Below, in pieces: positions 8,239 through 19,378 of a DNA stretch of 64,000 nt. How positions within the stretch are numbered: position 1 is the stretch's first letter; the number at the start of each line of letters is the position of its first letter. Position numbers and translations under genes: made by a program. The stretch is from Tianweitania aestuarii (lineage in GTDB: Bacteria > Pseudomonadota > Alphaproteobacteria > Rhizobiales > Rhizobiaceae), in the NCBI RefSeq assembly GCF_018457165.1, contig NZ_JAFMNX010000006.1, forward strand, positions 124,001 through 188,000, read 5' to 3'. The notes under the pieces were generated by a model, which made no database searches, was not told the DNA's origin, and worked only from the letters and a program-made list of their open reading frames with translations.

Positions 8239-9588
8239 TCAGGCGGCGCGCTGTTCGGCAATCACGCCGATCAGGTCGTTCACCACCGTTTCAACCAGGC
8301 TGCGATCATCGCCTTCCGCCATGACGCGGATCAGCGGCTCGGTGCCCGACGGACGGATCACGAGGCGACCGCCCTCGCCCAAACGCGAACGAACATCTTC
8401 GATCATCTTCTGGACAGGCTTGCTTTCGAGCGGCTTGCCGCCGGAGAAGCGCACGTTCTTGAGGACCTGCGGCACCGGCTCGAACTTGGCGCAGACTTCC
8501 GACGCCGGCCGTCCCTCGCGCTTGATGCAGGCCAGAACCTGCAAGGCGGCCACGAGGCCGTCACCCGTGGTCGAGAAATCCGACATCACGATATGGCCGG
8601 ACTGCTCGCCGCCGACATTGAAGCCATGCGCGCGCATATGTTCCACCACATAGCGATCGCCGACCTTGGTGCGATGAAGCGACAGGCCCTGATCGGTCAG
8701 GAATCGCTCGAGGCCGAGATTGGACATCACGGTGGCAACGAGACCGCCGCCGGCGAGACGTCCGGATTTCGCCCAGCTTTCGGTGATCAGCGCCATGATC
8801 TGGTCGCCGTCGATCAGCGTGCCGTTTTCATCCACGATGATCATGCGATCGGCGTCGCCATCAAGCGCGATGCCGATATCGGCGCGCACTTCGTGAACCT
8901 TCTTCGACAGGCTCAAAGGATGGGTCGAGCCGCATTCCTTGTTGACGTTGATGCCGTCCGGCTCGTCGTGGATCGCGATCACCTCTGCGCCAAGTTCCCA
9001 GAGGGCCGCGGGCGCGACCTTGTAGGCAGCGCCATTGGCGCAATCGATCACTATGCGCAGACCCGACAGCGACATCGAACGCGGCAGCGTGCGCTTGGCG
9101 AACTCGATATAGCGATCATGCACGCCGTCGATGCGCTTGGCGCGGCCGATCTGGTCGGGTGCTGCAACCTGCAGCGGCTCCTTTTGATCGAGCATCGCTT
9201 CGATCTGCATCTCGATCGCGTCCGACAGCTTGTAGCCGTCGGGGCCGAACAGCTTGATGCCGTTGTCATTGTAAGGGTTGTGCGAGGCCGAGATCATCAC
9301 GCCGAGATCGGCGCGCAGCGAGCGCGCCAGCATGGCGACGGCGGGCGTCGGAATGGGTCCGAGCAGGAACACGTCCATGCCTGCAGCCGTGAAGCCCGCG
9401 ACCAACGCGTTCTCGATCATGTAACCGGACAGCCGCGTGTCCTTGCCGATCACCACCCGGTGGCGGTGGCTGCCGCGATGGAAGCAAAGCCCTGCGGCCA
9501 TGCCAACCTTCATCGCGACGTCGACAGTCATCGGGAACTGGTTTGCCGTTCCGCGGATGCCGTCCGTTCCGAAATACTTCCTGCTCAT
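8239..9588 (-). CDS. glmM: phosphoglucosamine mutase
   Basis: GlmM converts glucosamine-6-phosphate to glucosamine-1-phosphate for UDP-GlcNAc, the precursor of peptidoglycan and lipid A. The 449-residue protein has the N-terminal signature [10 protein letters not shown], the phosphoserine loop [14 protein letters not shown] with catalytic Ser102, the magnesium site ALDGDADR and the C-terminal [12 protein letters not shown] phosphate-binding loop. All key residues are present. A terminator separates it from ftsH upstream, so it has its own promoter. Confidence 0.97.
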   Translation of the reverse strand: MSRKYFGTDGIRGTANQFPMTVDVAMKVGMAAGLCFHRGSHRHRVVIGKDTRLSGYMIENALVAGFTAAGMDVFLLGPIPTPAVAMLARSLRADLGVMISASHNPYNDNGIKLFGPDGYKLSDAIEMQIEAMLDQKEPLQVAAPDQIGRAKRIDGVHDRYIEFAKRTLPRSMSLSGLRIVIDCANGAAYKVAPAALWELGAEVIAIHDEPDGINVNKECGSTHPLSLSKKVHEVRADIGIALDGDADRMIIVDENGTLIDGDQIMALITESWAKSGRLAGGGLVATVMSNLGLERFLTDQGLSLHRTKVGDRYVVEHMRAHGFNVGGEQSGHIVMSDFSTTGDGLVAALQVLACIKREGRPASEVCAKFEPVPQVLKNVRFSGGKPLESKPVQKMIEDVRSRLGEGGRLVIRPSGTEPLIRVMAEGDDRSLVETVVNDLIGVIAEQRAA

Positions 9589-9740
9589 ATCAGTCGATTG
9601 CCCGCAATGTTATGGGTCATGGCGCTTGCTTTGGCACGAATTCGCAAGATGCGAGCATCACAATATATGAGCAGGTGTTACTTCTTCCTAAGCAACCCCT
9701 TGCACGGCAAGGTTGACGCAAGCCTGGATGCTTGCGCGCA

Positions 9741-9779
9741 AAACAAAAAATGCCAGCAGGCGACCTGCTGGCATTTTGA
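9741..9779 (-). terminator. intrinsic terminator of ftsH
   Basis: A long perfect stem, AAAATGCCAGCAGG/CCTGCTGGCATTTT with a CGA loop, continues into T residues on the minus strand, 24 bases beyond the ftsH stop. Two further small hairpins, at 9698-9712 and 9718-9735, lie between it and glmM. Confidence 0.93.
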
Positions 9780-9802
9780 TTGTCGAAGTCTCGGAAGGAC
9801 GC

Positions 9803-11746
<1,944 letters not shown>

Positions 11747-11913
11747 TCTTTGTCCTGTCGGGCCTGTTTTCGCAGACCGCTTTGTGGCCGCACTGGCCCG
11801 TTCATCTCGCCCCGGTTTCCAACCAGCCCGCTGAACAAACAGCTGCGCCTCGGGAAGTTCCTTGTAACATAGGTGGAGCTATCTCCCTTGCCAAGGAGAT
11901 CACATGCGATGGT

Positions 11914-13053
11914 TTAAGGGAATGGCGCATTGTGTTGGGAGGAAGGCGAGGCCGGCAAATCCTGCGCCTTCAGGATCTTCGCCAGCGCCCGCATGGCCGC
12001 AAGATCAAAGCCAGGAACGATTGGTCGCAGCACGCGATGAGCAAACATCGTCGTGATCGTGCCGTGATCGCCCGTCCCCCGGCGCTCGGGCCGCAGGGAA
12101 ATCCCGGCACGGCGGTGACGACCGACGCAGCCGGAGAGCGAACCGGAGAAGCCGGGCTGGCTCATTTGCTCGAACATAAGCGTCGCACGCGGCAAGTCTG
12201 GCCAATGCGGCTGGCGGCCAAGGACGCCAAGCAGAAGGCGAAAAGCGTGGATCGCCGCATCGTGATCCACCGCCTGAAAAAACCCTGGCGCGATCATCAC
12301 CGCCTCGTCAGTGGCCGCGCAATGCTCAACCAGCAGGCCAGCCGCCTCCTCCGCCAGCGCCCGCCGTGCAGCGCCAGCCTGCCCTGCTTGTTCAACCAGC
12401 CGCATCCGATCATCCGGCGTCAGTGCCGCTCTCACCCGCACGCGCTCTGATCGGGGATTGCTGTTGCTCGGATCATCGATCCAGCTGACGCCCTCACCCT
12501 GAAGATGGGCGCGCAGAGCCGCACGGCTGACGGGAAGCAGCGGCCGCAGGAGCCAGATCGATCCGTCCAGCAGCGTTTCCGCCGCCATCCCGGCCAGGCC
12601 GATGCCTGTCGAGCGTTCGGCGCGCATCGCAACGGTTTCCGCCTGATCGTCAGCAGTATGCCCCGTCAGGACCACGTCAGTGCCAATCTCCCGCGCGGTC
12701 TCGATCAAAAGGCGATACCGCGCCGCGCGCGCGGCAGCGGCCAGACCGGTCTGCGGCTTTTCGCCGGTCCAGACCTTGGTGATGTGAGGAATGGCGCGTT
12801 CCGCGCAAAAGGCAGCGACGGCGCGCGCCTCATCAGTGGCTTCCGCGCGCAAACGATGATCCACGGTGACGGCAACGAGCGCGTCGCGTCTTCCGTGTTC
12901 GTGAAACCAGCTTCGAAGGAGTGTGAGCAGCGACAGCGAGTCGCTTCCGCCGGATACGGCTACGAGAACCGAGCGGCGTTGAAAAAGGCCGAGCTCGCCA
13001 AACAGGCGCTCAGGCGCAAGATCTGAACCCGAAGCAAAGGTCGGGTTCAGCAA
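11914..13053 (-). CDS. tilS: tRNA(Ile)-lysidine synthase
   Basis: TilS modifies C34 of the AUA-reading tRNA-Ile to lysidine and is essential in most bacteria. The PP-loop SGGSDSLSLL is near residue 35, and DVVLTGHTADDQAET, typical of the N-type ATP pyrophosphatase fold, is near residue 130. The protein is about 379 residues. Translation appears to begin at a TTG that overlaps the last bases of the upstream cpoB, suggesting translational coupling. No nearby ATG keeps the N-terminal region intact. Confidence 0.92.
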   Translation of the reverse strand: MLNPTFASGSDLAPERLFGELGLFQRRSVLVAVSGGSDSLSLLTLLRSWFHEHGRRDALVAVTVDHRLRAEATDEARAVAAFCAERAIPHITKVWTGEKPQTGLAAAARAARYRLLIETAREIGTDVVLTGHTADDQAETVAMRAERSTGIGLAGMAAETLLDGSIWLLRPLLPVSRAALRAHLQGEGVSWIDDPSNSNPRSERVRVRAALTPDDRMRLVEQAGQAGAARRALAEEAAGLLVEHCAATDEAVMIAPGFFQAVDHDAAIHAFRLLLGVLGRQPHWPDLPRATLMFEQMSQPGFSGSLSGCVGRHRRAGISLRPERRGTGDHGTITTMFAHRVLRPIVPGFDLAAMRALAKILKAQDLPASPSSQHNAPFP

Positions 13054-14012
13054 CCGTTTGTTGCGAGTTCCTGCCGAACCCGCTCCTTGAGCGCGTCTGA
13101 GGCCTTTGGGTAACGCGAACCGACTTCGCGCAAGGTGGCGCAGGCGACTTCGCGCTGCTTGAGCGCGGAAAGGCTGATGCCGAGCTTCAACAGCGTATCG
13201 GGCGCCTTCTTGGAATCCGGATACTGGCGGCTGGTGGCCAGAAACACTTCGGCGGCTTCGCGATGACGCTTCTGCGCGGCCAGCGCTTCGCCCAGCCAGA
13301 AATTCGCATCCGGCACGCGGTTGGCGGACGGGAAACGGTCGATATAGGAGCGGAAACCGGCTTCGGCGGTCTTGTAGTCGCCCGACAGAATGAACTCGTA
13401 GGAATTGCGATAAAGCTCTTCCGGATCATCCGTCGCAGGCAGGGCAGCAACCGTGGTGTCGCTTTGCGCCGGTGCGCTCTGCGTGCCGCTCAAAAGATCG
13501 ACCGGATCGGAATTGGTCGTGCCGCCGATCAGATTGCCATTGGTGTCGAAGCGGATCGAACCGAGCGTGGTCGGCGCACCGACCGTGCTCTGCTGATCGG
13601 TCGCGGCAACCTGGCTGTTGTTGTCGATCGCGGGCTGCGTTGCAGCCGGCGATGTGCCGGCTGCGGATGTATCTGGCGTGGCGAGCGGGGGAACGCTCGC
13701 CGTCTGGGTTCCGGTGTCGGTGCCGAGATCCGACTTCTTGGCCGGAGCAGGCTTCGCGCCGCCGCTGCCGCCTTCCAGCTCCTGGAAGCGGAATTCGTTG
13801 TCTTCCTGCTGCTTGCGCAGCTGTTCCTGCGTTTGCAGAATGAGGAAGTTCAGCTCTTCCAGCTTGCCGTTGAGCGAGCGCACCTGTTCTTCCAGTGCCT
13901 GAACGCGCGGATCACCAGCCTGCGCCGAAGCGGGAACAGCTGCCGACAGCATTAGCGCGGCCGCCATAGCGCCCAAGGCCAATTTAGTCTTCAAGGTCTT
14001 TGCTAAAATCAT
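13047..14012 (-). CDS. cpoB: cell division coordinator CpoB (YbgF)
   Basis: This periplasmic Tol-Pal partner coordinates outer-membrane constriction with septal peptidoglycan synthesis. The likely start gives MILAKTLKTKLALGAMAAAL, a signal peptide ending ASAQA. A coiled-coil trimerisation segment follows (VQALEEQVRSLNGKLEELN, roughly residues 32-75), then a long Ala/Thr/Gln-rich linker, then C-terminal TPR repeats (FWLGEALAAQKRHREAAEVF, TLLKLGISLSALKQREVAC). The frame extends upstream without signal-like sequence, so the internal ATG is preferred. It overlaps tilS and is separated from pal by a terminator. Confidence 0.93.
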   Translation of the reverse strand: MILAKTLKTKLALGAMAAALMLSAAVPASAQAGDPRVQALEEQVRSLNGKLEELNFLILQTQEQLRKQQEDNEFRFQELEGGSGGAKPAPAKKSDLGTDTGTQTASVPPLATPDTSAAGTSPAATQPAIDNNSQVAATDQQSTVGAPTTLGSIRFDTNGNLIGGTTNSDPVDLLSGTQSAPAQSDTTVAALPATDDPEELYRNSYEFILSGDYKTAEAGFRSYIDRFPSANRVPDANFWLGEALAAQKRHREAAEVFLATSRQYPDSKKAPDTLLKLGISLSALKQREVACATLREVGSRYPKASDALKERVRQELATNGC

Positions 14013-14131
14013 CCGTGTCTCTCGATCGATCAATCCGGTCGTTGGAGAACCGTTGCTTTCACGTTGGAGATGAACTGCGTCAGGGACTTCGGCCGAATTT
14101 TGTTGCAGATGGGTGTGGAACCGCAGAAACA

Positions 14132-14160
14132 GCAAAAAGGCGATCCGAGGACCGCCTTTT
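14132..14160 (-). terminator. terminator downstream of pal
   Basis: The stem AAAAGGCG/CGCCTTTT with inner TCC/GGA pairs is followed on the minus strand by T residues. It lies 30 bases after the pal stop, so cpoB may depend on readthrough or its own promoter. Confidence 0.8.
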
Positions 14161-14189
14161 CACCTGTTCATGCGGCATTAATGCGGCAA

Positions 14190-14711
14190 TCAGCTGCCGG
14201 CGCCGTTGAGCACGGTGACGGCGCGACGGTTCTGCGACCAGCAGGAAATGTCGTCGCAAACGGCAACCGGACGTTCCTTGCCGTAGGAGATCGTGCGGAT
14301 ACGGTTGGCCGGAACGCCGCGCGAAGCGAGGAAGTCGCGGGCAGCCGCGGCGCGACGCGCGCCCAGTGCCAGGTTGTATTCGCGGGTGCCGCGCTCGTCG
14401 GAGTGACCTTCAACGGTGATGGCGTAGTTGGAATACTGCTGCAGCCACTGGGCCTGACGCGACAGCGTCTGCTGCGCATCGGCGCGGATGGCCGAAGAGT
14501 CGGTGTCGAAGAAGATGCGGTCGCCGACATTGACCGTGAAGTCCTGGCTGGAACCGGGCGTTGCCGCACCAGCACCGCGTCCGCCGTTCAGGCCGAGCTC
14601 GGAGCTGCTGTTGGGCAGATTGTTCTTCTTGTTGGCGCAACCGGCGATCGCCAGCGACGCGACCAGCGCGACGGCGACCGGATTGCGGGTAATAGCTGCG
14701 AAACGACGCAT
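14190..14711 (-). CDS. pal: peptidoglycan-associated lipoprotein Pal
   Basis: This outer-membrane lipoprotein binds peptidoglycan and TolB. From the chosen ATG the protein is 173 residues: a lipoprotein signal ending LAIAGCANKK (lipid-modified Cys), a short Gly-rich linker, and an OmpA-like domain with VEGHSDERGTREYNLALGARRA and ISYGKERPV. The ATG lies after a run with ribosome-binding character; the longer upstream frame has no signal sequence. It sits in the usual order tolB-pal-cpoB, but a terminator lies on each side, so it can be transcribed separately. Confidence 0.96.
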   Translation of the reverse strand: MRRFAAITRNPVAVALVASLAIAGCANKKNNLPNSSSELGLNGGRGAGAATPGSSQDFTVNVGDRIFFDTDSSAIRADAQQTLSRQAQWLQQYSNYAITVEGHSDERGTREYNLALGARRAAAARDFLASRGVPANRIRTISYGKERPVAVCDDISCWSQNRRAVTVLNGAGS

Positions 14712-14902
14712 TGCCCTCTCCTGAGCATTAAAGTGAATTCGTTGAAGCACCAGTAACCACAGTTTGGTTAACCCTGATTCAACGAACAAGGTTAATAATC
14801 TCTTGCACTGCCGGTCGTGGACGTCACGTTTCGGTTCTGCGTTCACCCTGATCCCCGGCGAATCATCGAACCGCATCCCTTCGATTGCGGCTCAAAGGTG
14901 AC

Positions 14903-14936
14903 AAAAAAAAGGAGGCCCCCAAGGGAGCCTCCTTCA
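14903..14936 (-). terminator. intrinsic terminator of tolB
   Basis: The strong stem AAGGAGGC/GCCTCCTT is followed by eight T residues when read on the minus strand. It lies 25 bases beyond the tolB stop. Between it and pal are two TTAA elements and TTAA-N7-TCAA, a CtrA box with one mismatch. Confidence 0.93.
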
Positions 14937-14960
14937 AACCGTCAGCAATCAGCGCCCCGA

Positions 14961-16274
14961 TCATTCCAGCAGCGGCGACCAGGCCGGATCCGACGCGTAG
15001 TTCGCGGTCGGGATCTGTTGTTCGTTGCGGCCGGTCAGATCAACCGAAACCAGCTTCGGACCGCCCGAGCCAGAGCCTTCGCGGAAGAACATCAGCACGC
15101 GGCCGTTGGGTGCCCAGGTCGGGCCTTCCTGCTGGAAGCCGGACGACAGGATGCGCTCGCCCGAGCCATCGGTGCGCATGACGCCGATCTGGAAGTCGCC
15201 GCCGGTCTGCTTGGTGAAGGCGATCAGATCGCCGCGCGGCGACCACACCGGCGTGGAATAAGAGCCACCGCCGAACGAGATACGCGAAGCGCCCGAACCA
15301 TCCGCGCCCATCACATAGATCTGCGGCTGACCGCCACGATCCGAGGTGAACACGACCTTGGAGCCATCCGGCGAATAGGATGGCGAGGTGTCGATCGCGT
15401 TGGAATTGGTCAGGCGCATCGTGTTGCGGCTGCGCAGATCCATGGTGAAGATGTTGGAGTTACCATCGTCGCGCAAAAGGCTCATGATGACCTTCTGGCC
15501 ATCGGGCGAAAAGCGCGGCGCAAAGGTCATGCCGGGGAAGTTGCCGACGAGCTCGCGCTGTCCCGTTTCGATCTGCAGCAGGTAAACCTGCGGCTGACCG
15601 CTTTCATAGGACATGTAGGTGATTTCCTGGCGCGTCGGCGAGAAACGCGGCGTCAAGGCAATGGTGCGGCCATCCGACAGAAAGCGCTTGTTGGCGCCGT
15701 CCTGATCCATGATCGCCAGACGCTTCACGCGCTGCGCCTTCGATCCGGACTCGTCGATATAAACGACGCGGGTGTCGAAATAGCCCTTCTCGCCCGTCAG
15801 CGCCTCGTAGATCGCATCGGCAATGATGTGGGCGACCCGGCGCGAATTCTGCGGATTGGCGAAGAACTGCTCGCCCGTGATCTGCTTGTTGCCGAACGTG
15901 TCCCAAAGGCGGAACTCGGCGCGCAAACGGCCATCGCCTTCCTTCGTCACGCGTCCGGTGACGATCGCCTGCGCATTGATGACCTGCCAGTCCTGGAAAC
16001 GCGGTGCGACATCCGGGTTGGAGATCTTCTCGATAAAGGCTTCGCGGCCGATCGGCGCGAACAGGCCGGAGCGCTTCAGATCCGCCGTCACGATAGACGA
16101 GATTTCCGCGCCCATGCCGTCACCCGACACGAAATCGGTGATGGCGATCGGCAGCGGCTGCACATTGCCCTTGTTGACGTCGATAACAAGCTGCGCATGC
16201 GCCGGTGCTATGGCGAAAACGGCGCTCAAACCGAGCGTCGCGGCAGTCATAAGAACTTTGAGTGTTCGGATCAT
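14961..16274 (-). CDS. tolB: Tol-Pal system protein TolB
   Basis: This periplasmic beta-propeller links the inner-membrane Tol complex to Pal. It has about 437 residues from [19 protein letters not shown], a signal peptide ending AHAQ. An N-terminal domain follows, then repeated propeller blades ([70 protein letters not shown]). A slightly earlier in-frame ATG would add nine residues and spoil the signal peptide. It is expressed with tolQRA upstream. Confidence 0.97.
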   Translation of the reverse strand: MIRTLKVLMTAATLGLSAVFAIAPAHAQLVIDVNKGNVQPLPIAITDFVSGDGMGAEISSIVTADLKRSGLFAPIGREAFIEKISNPDVAPRFQDWQVINAQAIVTGRVTKEGDGRLRAEFRLWDTFGNKQITGEQFFANPQNSRRVAHIIADAIYEALTGEKGYFDTRVVYIDESGSKAQRVKRLAIMDQDGANKRFLSDGRTIALTPRFSPTRQEITYMSYESGQPQVYLLQIETGQRELVGNFPGMTFAPRFSPDGQKVIMSLLRDDGNSNIFTMDLRSRNTMRLTNSNAIDTSPSYSPDGSKVVFTSDRGGQPQIYVMGADGSGASRISFGGGSYSTPVWSPRGDLIAFTKQTGGDFQIGVMRTDGSGERILSSGFQQEGPTWAPNGRVLMFFREGSGSGGPKLVSVDLTGRNEQQIPTANYASDPAWSPLLE

Positions 16275-16325
16275 TCCATCCAGCCTCTTGGTCTCTTGCA
16301 TGGGAGCGGGTTCGACCTCATCGGG

Positions 16326-17453
16326 TCAGAACATCTCGCTCGGATCGAAATTAACAACGACGCCGCTGGCCCAAACCTCGGACTTGCTGGCGGGAACTTT
16401 CAGGCCCTGGCGGTTGCAGATCTGCACCGCGCGAACCGCACTGCGATCGAAAGCGGAATTGCCGCTGGAGCTCGACACCACCGGTTCGCCATCGAGCTGA
16501 CCACTCGGATCGAGCCGGAAGGACACCGAGGTGCGCAGACCTTCCGCGCCTTCGGCACCGGCCGGAAGCGACCAGCAGCTTGCGAGCTGATCGCGCAGCG
16601 CACCTTCTTCGCTTTGCGACAGTTTCGCGCCGGTTGTCTTCCTGCCGCCGAGCGAAGCCGTTTCGGTCGAACGCTTGGCGCCACCGCCCTGCGACGCCGC
16701 CTTGTTCAGGAGGGCCGCGACTTCATCGGCGTCGAACGTCTTTTCTTCCGACTTCGGCTTGGAAGCGGCAGCCGTTTCCTTCGGCTTTTCCGGCTTCTTG
16801 GCTTCTTCCGGCTTCTTTGCCGGCTCTTTCGGCTTTTCTTCCACCTTGGCCGTTTCAACCGGCTTCGGTTCGGGCTGCGGACGCATCTGCGGGGCCGGCG
16901 CGCTCGTTGGCAGCGGCAAGGCTTCCGCCTGCGGCGCAGGCTGGGGTGCCGGCTCGGGCTCTACGGCTGGCTCTGGCGCGGGCGTCGGTTCAGGTGCCGG
17001 CGCTGGTTCCGGGGCCGGTGTGGGCTCAGGTGCTGGCGTCGGTTCGGGCGCCGGCGTTGGCTCAGGTGTGGGCTCGGGCGCAGGTTCCGGTGCTTCGGCC
17101 GGTGTTGGTGTCGGATCGGGCGAAGGCGGCGGCGCGGCAGCCTGCTCGACCTCGCGCGTCGCGGGCTTTTCGGATTGCGGCGTCGACAGGTCGGCATCGT
17201 TGTCGCCGACATTCTGCGCTTCGGCCATCACTTCGGGTCGCGTGGTGGGCACGGGTGCCGGCGTTTCCGAAACCGGCGCTTCCTTGTCGCCCTGCACGCT
17301 TTCGGCGAACTCGGCCATCGGCACGATATCGACCGGAAAGGATTCCTGCGAACCGGCATCGAGCGGCGCAGGCGCAGACAGCGTCAGCAGGCCGAAGCCA
17401 AGCGCTGCCGCGTGCAGAACTACCGATGTGGTGAGCCCCGCCTTCATGTCCAT
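16326..17453 (-). CDS. tolA: Tol-Pal system protein TolA
   Basis: TolA spans the periplasm to couple TolQR to TolB/Pal. The 375-residue protein has one N-terminal membrane helix (about residues 8-24, VVLHAAALGFGLLTL), then a long low-complexity linker dominated by repeated Pro-Glu-Pro-Ala/Thr units (about residues 110-190), then Lys/Glu-rich sequence and a C-terminal TonB-like domain (SVSFRLDPSGQLDGEP, ALRDQLASCWSLP). Its start is one base from the tolR stop. The linker differs from the Ala/Lys helix of enterobacterial TolA. Confidence 0.93.
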   Translation of the reverse strand: MDMKAGLTTSVVLHAAALGFGLLTLSAPAPLDAGSQESFPVDIVPMAEFAESVQGDKEAPVSETPAPVPTTRPEVMAEAQNVGDNDADLSTPQSEKPATREVEQAAAPPPSPDPTPTPAEAPEPAPEPTPEPTPAPEPTPAPEPTPAPEPAPAPEPTPAPEPAVEPEPAPQPAPQAEALPLPTSAPAPQMRPQPEPKPVETAKVEEKPKEPAKKPEEAKKPEKPKETAAASKPKSEEKTFDADEVAALLNKAASQGGGAKRSTETASLGGRKTTGAKLSQSEEGALRDQLASCWSLPAGAEGAEGLRTSVSFRLDPSGQLDGEPVVSSSSGNSAFDRSAVRAVQICNRQGLKVPASKSEVWASGVVVNFDPSEMF

Positions 17454-17454
17454 C

Positions 17455-17907
17455 TCAGTTGGTCTGCTCCGGCAGCGTCACGAGGCCGAGATTGCGGTAG
17501 CCGGCCGCGTTGATCCGCGCCATCACCTGCATCACCATGCCGTAATCCGCCGCCTTGTCGCCGCGCACGAAAATGCGCTCCTCATAACCGGTCTGCGCGA
17601 TCGCCTGCAGCTTGGCCACGATCTCGTCCGCCGGGATTTCGGTTTCCTGCAGGAACACCTGGCCGGCCTGGTTCACGGTGACCGTGATCGGCTGCGTGTC
17701 GGCGTTGAGCGCCTTGGCCTGCGTTTCCGGCATGTCGATCGGCACGCCGACGGTCAGCATCGGCGCGGCAACCATGAAGATGATGAGAAGCACGAGCATC
17801 ACGTCCACGAAGGGCGTGACGTTGATCTCGGACATCACGCCATGCTTGCGGCCGCGTCGGCGATGACCGCCCCGTCCACTTCCGCCCTGGCTGACTGACA
17901 TACCCAT
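17455..17907 (-). CDS. tolR: Tol-Pal system protein TolR
   Basis: This inner-membrane ExbD/TolR-family subunit uses the proton gradient with TolQ. The 150-residue protein has a basic N terminus, one membrane helix and the proton-carrying Asp35 in SEINVTPFVDVMLVLLIIF, followed by a periplasmic domain (RGDKAADYGMVMQVM). An AAGGAG ribosome site lies nine bases before the first ATG. It is packed between tolQ and tolA. Confidence 0.97.
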   Translation of the reverse strand: MGMSVSQGGSGRGGHRRRGRKHGVMSEINVTPFVDVMLVLLIIFMVAAPMLTVGVPIDMPETQAKALNADTQPITVTVNQAGQVFLQETEIPADEIVAKLQAIAQTGYEERIFVRGDKAADYGMVMQVMARINAAGYRNLGLVTLPEQTN

Positions 17908-17938
17908 TGATGATCACTCCTTGGTGCAGCGGCGGCGA

Positions 17939-18655
17939 TCAGGCCGCTGCGCGCTGCACGACCTTTTCATCGATTTGGCGCGAAAGGATGGCGGAGAACT
18001 CGTCGGAGAAGCCTTCCATGCGGCTGGACAGCTTGGACGCGTCCGTCGACAGCTTGTTGTAGGCGATAACGGCGGGAATAGCGGCCAGAAGGCCGATGGC
18101 GGTCGCCAGCAGCGCTTCGGCGATACCCGGCGCCACAACCGCGAGATTGGTGGAGCTCGATCCGGCAATGGCCTGGAACGAAGTCATGATGCCGACAACC
18201 GTGCCGAACAGGCCGATAAAGGGTGCGGCCGACCCGACCGTCGCCAGGAAGCTCAAACGGCTTTCGAGGCGCTCCATTTCGCGGGTCAGCGCGAGATCCA
18301 TCGCCTTGTCGATACGGTTCTGCAGCCCGAGCGGCGTGCGTGCGCCCTTCTCAAAGCTCTTCTTCCATTCGCGCATGGCGGCCACGAAGATCGCGCCCAT
18401 GCCGACCGCGTTCTTGTCGGACAGATTGCGATAAAGCTCTTCCAGCGACTGGCCGGACCAGAAGGTCTGCTCGAAGCGGTTCAGCGCCGCACGCATGCGG
18501 TTGTAGGACACCACCTTGTCGACCACGATTGCCCAGGTCCAGACGGAAGCTGCAAGCAGGCCGATCATCACGAGCTTGACGACCCAGCCGGCCTGCCAGA
18601 ACAGACCCCAGATCGACATATCATGGCCTGTCGCGGCCATCGGCAACGTTTCCAT
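17939..18655 (-). CDS. tolQ: Tol-Pal system protein TolQ
   Basis: This proton-channel subunit of the Tol complex has 238 residues from the ATG preceded by AAGGA. Three membrane helices are visible: near residues 15-40 (LFWQAGWVVKLVMIGLLAAS), near 130-155 (LATVGSAAPFIGLFGTVVGI) and near 170-195 (GIAEALLATAIGLLAAIPAV). The GTVVGIM segment is the MotA/TolQ/ExbB signature. The frame extends upstream without a plausible N terminus. It starts the tolQRA(B) run and lies about 200 bases after ybgC. Confidence 0.97.
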   Translation of the reverse strand: METLPMAATGHDMSIWGLFWQAGWVVKLVMIGLLAASVWTWAIVVDKVVSYNRMRAALNRFEQTFWSGQSLEELYRNLSDKNAVGMGAIFVAAMREWKKSFEKGARTPLGLQNRIDKAMDLALTREMERLESRLSFLATVGSAAPFIGLFGTVVGIMTSFQAIAGSSSTNLAVVAPGIAEALLATAIGLLAAIPAVIAYNKLSTDASKLSSRMEGFSDEFSAILSRQIDEKVVQRAAA

Positions 18656-18858
18656 CTCAACAGATCCTTGATCGATGCGGGTTCCGAGACACCCTCGCGC
18701 TGCGCTCGACCTGTTTGCCAACACGGCCGAAGCTGCACATGAACGCTTGTTTCGGCTTGTTCCGGCAAATCTTGGTCAAACGAAGGCGCGTCGAAAACCT
18801 CTAACCATCCAGCTTTTGTTCATGAAGCAGTAAGGTTAAGGATCTGTAACGATGCGGG

Positions 18859-19347
18859 TCAGGCCGGCTGATCCGGCTGAAAAGCCTCGATCCATTCTTT
18901 CGGAAAGCGCCGCGGCCGCCCATCGGGTCCAAGCACCGCTGCCTGAACCTTGGCCTGAACGAGAACCGTTTCGCCGCGCTTGATCACCTGCGCCATCGTG
19001 ATGCGGGCACCCGAAATCGCCTGCGTGCGCGTTTCGATCGTCAGGATGTGGTCGATGCGCGCCGGCGAGCGCCAGTCGATCTCCATGCGCGTCACCACCC
19101 AGATCAGCGCTTCGCCATGCTGCCCGGCCGCAAGCTGGTTATGATGCACGCCGGCAAGCCTGAGATAATCGGAGCGCCCGCGTTCAAAGAATTCGAGATA
19201 GCGGCCATGATAAACCACGCCGGAAAAGTCCGTATCGGCGAAGTAAACGCGCGCTTGAAGACGATGCCCGCCGGGAAACAGCGTGCCTGCCAGACCAACG
19301 CTTGGGTTCACATCGGCAGCGGCTGCAGATTCAGCATGATCGGCCAT
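18859..19347 (-). CDS. ybgC: Tol-Pal-associated acyl-CoA thioesterase YbgC
   Basis: This cytoplasmic hotdog-fold thioesterase is usually the first gene of the tol-pal cluster. From the ATG with a GGAGG site upstream it has 162 residues. The active-site signature ARVYFADTDFSGVVYHGRYL carries the catalytic Asp, and FFERGRSDYLR follows. The open frame continues about 150 codons upstream antisense to the GH5 gene, but that part is Ser/Arg-rich noise. Confidence 0.95.
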   Translation of the reverse strand: MADHAESAAAADVNPSVGLAGTLFPGGHRLQARVYFADTDFSGVVYHGRYLEFFERGRSDYLRLAGVHHNQLAAGQHGEALIWVVTRMEIDWRSPARIDHILTIETRTQAISGARITMAQVIKRGETVLVQAKVQAAVLGPDGRPRRFPKEWIEAFQPDQPA

Positions 19348-19378
19348 GAGGGTCTTTCCTCCGTGATCTCGAAATGAC

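Noticed and set aside
18820-18850. CtrA box upstream of tolQ/ybgC
   Set aside because: GTTAAGGATCTGTAAC resembles the motif but lacks the second TTAA at seven-base spacing.
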